DNA of 64,000 nucleotides from contig NZ_JARXYX010000025.1 in NCBI RefSeq assembly GCF_029893585.1, positions 62,001 through 126,000 of the forward strand. The letters are read 5' to 3'. Shown one piece after another: positions 60,705 through 64,000 of this stretch (within the stretch, counting starts at the first letter, position 1; the number at the start of each line of letters is the position of its first letter). The stretch comes from Streptomyces sp. LBL (GTDB lineage Bacteria > Actinomycetota > Actinomycetes > Streptomycetales > Streptomycetaceae). A model generated the notes under the pieces. It made no database searches and was not told where the DNA came from. It saw nothing but the letters and a program-made list of their open reading frames with translations. Made by a program: the position numbers and the translations under genes.

Positions 60705-62018
60705 ATGAGTGCCCTCGCGGTGTCCGTGCTGTTGTCGCTCGTCTCCGCCGTCGCCTACGCGGCCGGAGCGATCGTGCAGGAGCAGGTCGCGATGTCCTCC
60801 CCCGACGGACAGTACGCGCCGCTGCGCCGGCCGGGCTGGTGGGCGGCGGTCGCTCTGAACGGCACCGGCGGACTGCTGCACGTGGTGGCGCTCGCCTTCG
60901 GTCCGCTGAGTCTGGTCCAGCCGCTCGGCGCGCTGACCATCGTGTTCGCCCTCCCGATGGCGGCCCTGTTCGTGGGCCGCAAGGCCGGAGCGACCGCCTG
61001 GCGTGGCGCGATCATGGCGACGGTGGGTCTGGCCGGTCTGCTCTCCCTGGTCGGCACTTCCGACGCGCAGTCGCTCGACACCGCCCAGCGGGTGTTCGTG
61101 GCCGTGGTCACCGCGGGTGCGGTGATCGCGCTGATGGTCGCGGGCCGGGCCGCGCACCGGCACCCGGCGGTGCGCAGCATGCTGCTCGCCACCGCGTCCG
61201 GCATAGCCTTCGGAATGTCCTCCGTGTTCACGAAGACGGTCGCCGTCGACTGGACCGGCGGGGTCTCCGTGGCCGACATCCCGTCCCTGGCCGTGATCGG
61301 TGTGCTGGCCACGGCCGGCATGCTGCTGTCGCAGGCCTCCTACCGCGGCGCGGGCCTCGCGGCCCCGCTGGCCATGCTGACCGTCGTGAACCCGGTGGTC
61401 GCGGCCGCGGTCGGCATCACGATGTTCGAGGAAACCTTCCGCCACGGCACCATGGGCACCGTGCTCGCCCTGGGCTGCGGTGTGGTCGCGGCGGGTGGTC
61501 TGATCCTGCTGACCACGGAGCGGATCGCGCGCACCCACGCCGAGGAGACGGCGGCGTCCTCGCTGCCGGGGCCCGCCACCGCCGAGTCGGTCCCCGCGGG
61601 GGAACTGGTCGAGGAGTTGGCCGAGGAACTGCTGGCGCGGCTGCCCGAGCAGCAGATCGCCGTACTTCGGGAGAGCGTTCTCGTTCCGTCGCTGACCGCG
61701 GCCCCGGAGGACGTGCTCGTCCCGGCACCGACTGCGGCCCCGGAGGACGTGGTTCTCGCCCGGACCGCCGCGGACGTGGTTCTCGCCCGGACCGCCGCTG
61801 CACAGGACGTGGTCCTCGCGCCGGCGGCGGCCGCGGAGAGCGTGACCGCCCCTGACGGCGTGATCATCCCGGCCTCCACCGCCCAGGACGGCGATCATGA
61901 GACGCCGGAGCCGTCGTCGCACCCCGAAGCCGCCCTGAACCTCTACGGGCCCTTCTACGGCGGCCCGTACGTCCCGCTGCCGGTCCTGCACCGGCGCCGA
62001 ACGCGCGTCACATCCTGA
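60705..62018 (+). CDS. DMT/EamA-superfamily membrane protein with Ala-rich tail
   Basis: 437 residues. Eight or nine membrane helices occupy residues 1-275 (SVLLSLVSAVAYAAGAIVQE, GALTIVFALPMAALFVG, VIGVLATAGMLLSQASY), matching the DMT family of NIPA-like/multidrug exporters. The remaining ~160 residues are soluble and Ala/Val/Pro-rich, with repeated APEDVLVPAPTAAPED and RTAADVVLARTAAA units, and end PYVPLPVLHRRR. The substrate is unknown. GAGGAG lies seven bases before the ATG. It overlaps the convergent Rpf gene by 11 bases. Confidence 0.85.
   Translation: MSALAVSVLLSLVSAVAYAAGAIVQEQVAMSSPDGQYAPLRRPGWWAAVALNGTGGLLHVVALAFGPLSLVQPLGALTIVFALPMAALFVGRKAGATAWRGAIMATVGLAGLLSLVGTSDAQSLDTAQRVFVAVVTAGAVIALMVAGRAAHRHPAVRSMLLATASGIAFGMSSVFTKTVAVDWTGGVSVADIPSLAVIGVLATAGMLLSQASYRGAGLAAPLAMLTVVNPVVAAAVGITMFEETFRHGTMGTVLALGCGVVAAGGLILLTTERIARTHAEETAASSLPGPATAESVPAGELVEELAEELLARLPEQQIAVLRESVLVPSLTAAPEDVLVPAPTAAPEDVVLARTAADVVLARTAAAQDVVLAPAAAAESVTAPDGVIIPASTAQDGDHETPEPSSHPEAALNLYGPFYGGPYVPLPVLHRRRTRVTS
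61680..61830 (+). repeat. in-frame repeats in the DMT protein tail
   Basis: Two ~40 bp units with GGCCCCGGAGGACGTGCTCG-like cores and two ~27 bp GGACGTGGTTCTCGCCCGGA units encode the Ala/Val/Asp-rich tail. All unit lengths preserve frame. Confidence 0.75.
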
Positions 62019-63246
62019 CGCCGCCGGCCCTCAGATAGGCCACCGGGTCGACGTCCGTTCCGAAGCCGGGCCCCGTCCGCACCTCGAAGTGCAGATGTGG
62101 GCCCGAGCTGTTGCCGGTGGACCCCGAGCGGCCGAGGCGTTGACCGCCGGCCACTGTCTGGCCGCTCCGCACGGAGATCGCCGACAGGTGGGCGTACTGG
62201 GTGTAGCGGCCGTCGGAGTGCCGGATCACCACCTGGTAGCCGAAGGAGCCCTCCCACCCGGCGCTGACGACCTCGCCCGCCCCGACCGCCTTCACGGACG
62301 TGCCGGTGGGCACGGGAAAGTCGACGCCGGTGTGGTAGCCCTTCGACCAGGAGGAGCCGGCCTTGCGGTACGGCGTGCCCGTGGCCGCGCCGACCGGCGC
62401 GAACAGGGAACCGCTCTTGGCGGCCTTCTTCTCGGTGTCGTGGGTCTCGGGGCGCGCCTTGGGGCGGGTCTCCGGACGCGTCTTGGGGTGGGTCCTGGGA
62501 CGGGTCTCGGTCGAGTTCCGCTCGGTGGTCGCGCGGCTGGGACGGGTCATCGTGGTGGCGCCGTCCTGGCCCCGGGTCCTCAACTGCTGCCCGGGGATGA
62601 TCAGGTCGGGGTCCGACCCGATGGTCTTCCGGTTGGCGGTGTAGAGGCCCTGCCAGCCGCCCCGCACGCGCTGGGCATCGGCGATCGCGCTGAGCGAGTC
62701 GCCGCGGACCACCGTGTACACCTCGGCCGTCCCGGCCCGGGACTGGGGCGTGGTCTGCGGCCGCACGTCCCCTACGGAGGTGCCGCCGCCCGGCTTCCTC
62801 CCGGTCGCGGTCACGGGGCTGGTGTCCGCGCCGCCGGCGGGACGGATGTCCGGGGTGTCCCCGCCCGGGGTCAGTCCGGCGCGTACGGAGCAGGTCGGCC
62901 AGGCGCCCGGTCCCTGTCCGTCCAGCACCTTCTCCGCCACGGCGATCTGCTGGTCCTTGGTGGCCAGATCCGCTCGGGGCGCGTACCGCGTGCCGCCGTA
63001 CGCCTCCCACGTGGACCGGGTGAACTGCAGCCCGCCGTAGTAGCCGTTGCCGGTGTTGACGTTCCAGTCGTTGGTCGACTCGCACGCGGCGACCTTGTTC
63101 CAGGTGTCCACGTCGGCGGCCTGGGCCGCGCCGGCGCCGGCGCCGATGAGCGGGATGGCCATACCGGCGCCGCCCACCGTGACGGTGAGCGAGGCGCGGT
63201 TGATCCTGTTCGGCTGATACCGGCGGTGCCGACCGCGTACGGCCAT
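62008..63246 (-). CDS. rpfD: resuscitation-promoting-factor-like hydrolase with LysM and M23 domains
   Basis: 412 residues. A signal peptide precedes the Rpf transglycosylase domain (VDTWNKVAACESTNDWNVNT, with the catalytic Glu, and GGLQFTRSTWEAYGG). A LysM wall-binding repeat follows (VVRGDSLSAIADAQRVRG), then a basic Arg/Thr/Pro linker with RPETRPKARPETH repeats. The C terminus is a LytM/M23 endopeptidase (YHTGVDFPVPTG, SSGPHLHFEVR zinc motifs). It should cleave peptidoglycan glycan and peptide cross-links during germination or growth. The domain set resembles what I recall for S. coelicolor RpfD; the symbol is tentative. GAGGGGG precedes the ATG. Confidence 0.9.
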   Translation of the reverse strand: MAVRGRHRRYQPNRINRASLTVTVGGAGMAIPLIGAGAGAAQAADVDTWNKVAACESTNDWNVNTGNGYYGGLQFTRSTWEAYGGTRYAPRADLATKDQQIAVAEKVLDGQGPGAWPTCSVRAGLTPGGDTPDIRPAGGADTSPVTATGRKPGGGTSVGDVRPQTTPQSRAGTAEVYTVVRGDSLSAIADAQRVRGGWQGLYTANRKTIGSDPDLIIPGQQLRTRGQDGATTMTRPSRATTERNSTETRPRTHPKTRPETRPKARPETHDTEKKAAKSGSLFAPVGAATGTPYRKAGSSWSKGYHTGVDFPVPTGTSVKAVGAGEVVSAGWEGSFGYQVVIRHSDGRYTQYAHLSAISVRSGQTVAGGQRLGRSGSTGNSSGPHLHFEVRTGPGFGTDVDPVAYLRAGGVRM

Positions 63247-63554
63247 CAAAATCCCCCTCGACATGCGTCAGAAGGGGCAAAAGTAAGCGCTGCGAACAGG
63301 CCATGACAAGAGGGCAATCGGCCGCGCTTCCGTCGAAGCGATCAGGAACAAACACCAGTTGAGAACGGCTGAGGAAAGTGGGCCTCTCGTGCGTATCTGC
63401 CTGCGGAACGCCGAGCGGCCCGGCCGTCCCATCGGCGTACCAGCACGTCACGACGGTCAGTGGGACGATACTGGCGGGCACGACCGGCACCCCCGATGAC
63501 CGGCATCCCCCGACGACCGGAATCCGCCACCGGATTCCCTTAGGAGCCAACCGC
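63247..63554. other. 308 bp divergent region between the Rpf gene and gnd
   Basis: No gene is seen. It contains degenerate CGACCGGCACCCC-type 17 bp repeats (63480-63515) and a hairpin at 63519-63538 directly before the gnd ribosome binding site. I searched for a cyclic-di-AMP (ydaO-type) leader ahead of the Rpf gene and did not recognise one. Confidence 0.65.
63519..63538 (+). promoter_or_regulatory. leader hairpin abutting the gnd ribosome binding site
   Basis: GGAATCCG and CGGATTCC form an 8 bp stem with a CCAC loop, ending three bases before AGGAG. It could affect initiation or be a fortuitous end of the adjacent repeats. Confidence 0.45.
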
Positions 63555-64000
63555 ATGAGCACAACAGCCCAGATCGGCGTCACCGGACTCGCGGTCATGG
63601 GTCGCAACCTGGCCCGCAACTTCGCCCGCAACGGTTACACGGTCGCGGTGCACAACCGGACGGCGTCGCGTATGCACGCCCTGGTGGAGGAGTTCGGCAG
63701 CGAGGGCGACTTCGTCGCAGCCGAGACCGCCAAGGAGTTCGTGGCCGCGCTGGAACGGCCGCGCCGGCTGGTCGTCATGGTGAAGGCCGGCGACCCGACC
63801 GACGCGGTGATCCAGGAGTTCGCCCCGCTGCTGGAGCCCGGCGACATGATCATCGACGGCGGCAACGCGCACTTCGCGGACACCCGGCGCCGGGAACGCG
63901 AACTGCGCGAGCAGGGCATCCACTTCGTCGGCATGGGCGTCTCCGGCGGTGAGGAGGGCGCGCTGCTCGGCCCGAGCATCATGCCGGGCGGTCCCGTCGA
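63555..64000 (+). CDS. gnd: 6-phosphogluconate dehydrogenase, N-terminal part (3' end outside window)
   Basis: The visible 148 residues hold the NADP-binding Rossmann domain: QIGVTGLAVMGRNLARNFAR, then VAVHNRT, VMVKAGDPTDAVI and IIDGGNAHFADTRRRE, ending in GVSGGEEGALLGPSIMPGG. These are hallmarks of decarboxylating 6-phosphogluconate dehydrogenase, which yields ribulose-5-phosphate and NADPH in the pentose phosphate pathway. The GLAVMGRNLA variant is the actinobacterial/Gram-positive NADP form. TTAGGAG eight bases upstream of the ATG fixes the start. The gene runs off the right edge of the window. Confidence 0.95.
   Translation, partial: MSTTAQIGVTGLAVMGRNLARNFARNGYTVAVHNRTASRMHALVEEFGSEGDFVAAETAKEFVAALERPRRLVVMVKAGDPTDAVIQEFAPLLEPGDMIIDGGNAHFADTRRRERELREQGIHFVGMGVSGGEEGALLGPSIMPGGPV

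Noticed and set aside
60534..61991. Minus-strand frame rich in Gly/Arg/His repeats
   Set aside because: It is the shadow of the DMT protein gene, which has clear membrane helices and a ribosome binding site.
63247..63554. ydaO-type cyclic-di-AMP riboswitch ahead of the Rpf gene
   Set aside because: I looked because an rpf gene in S. coelicolor is known for such a leader, but did not find its conserved pattern here.

Overview
The window looks like a stretch of a Streptomyces chromosome. It has very high GC, strong G/C bias at third codon positions, frequent GTG starts, short ATGA or GTGA overlaps between co-directional genes, and a classic streptomycete gene complement. From memory and unverified here, the gene order resembles the S. 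coelicolor region from the ergothioneine genes through succinate dehydrogenase, rmdA, the SCO0930-type lipoprotein and a WS/DGAT gene to a second 6-phosphogluconate dehydrogenase. No rRNA, tRNA, CRISPR array, intact insertion sequence or prophage was recognised.

Layout. 1-3.1 kb: an amidase 3' end, an NfeD-like/flotillin pair and a lone PemK/MazF-type protein. 3.7-8.2 kb: the ergothioneine operon egtABCD with overlapping genes, followed by dodecin and a thioredoxin-fold 2Fe-2S protein. 9.1-12.9 kb: a nucleotidyltransferase, a flavin monooxygenase, a truncated EamA exporter and an OlsB/PlsC-like acyltransferase pair. 13.1-17.5 kb: sdhCAB with a divergent LysR regulator and a visible LysR box. 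17.6-20.6 kb: an RmdA-like PAS-GGDEF-EAL protein coupled to a DUF574 methyltransferase. 20.9-26.1 kb: cell-envelope genes, namely a repeat lipoprotein, a proline-rich secreted protein, a DUF4239 protein, a sortase-tail-like surface protein, a class F sortase and a polysaccharide deacetylase. 26.2-26.5 kb: the internally deleted relic of a class II lysyl-tRNA synthetase. 26.8-35.6 kb: a universal stress protein, a CapA-family protein with an in-frame tetrapeptide repeat, an ECF sigma factor with a nearby zinc-finger anti-sigma, an Fpg/Nei glycosylase, a PAS-GAF-SpoIIE phosphatase and a lipase-maturation-factor-like protein.

The most coherent system is an L-fucose utilisation locus at 35.6-48.0 kb. 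Exported GH20 beta-hexosaminidase and GH29 alpha-L-fucosidase would release the sugar outside the cell. A ribose-type ABC importer (binding lipoprotein, double ATPase, permease) would bring it in. The oxidative route would then run through L-fucose mutarotase, an aldo/keto L-fucose dehydrogenase, L-fuconolactonase, L-fuconate dehydratase and an SDR 2-keto-3-deoxy-L-fuconate dehydrogenase. A divergent FadR-type GntR regulator faces the importer across a strong palindrome. No final diketo-acid hydrolase is present.

48-64 kb: an amidase relic, a 57-residue protein too short for ordinary ORF lists and followed by twin hairpins, an HD-like protein lacking the HD aspartate, two SDRs (one with an N-terminal zinc finger and no catalytic Tyr), a WS/DGAT, a PA14-GH2 glycosidase under a LacI-like operator, glgC and a GlgA/GlgM-type synthase, a DMT-type membrane protein, an Rpf-LysM-M23 wall hydrolase and the start of gnd. 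A recurring oddity is the number of short tandem repeats. Several span the stop codons of genes, and others lie in frame inside proteins.
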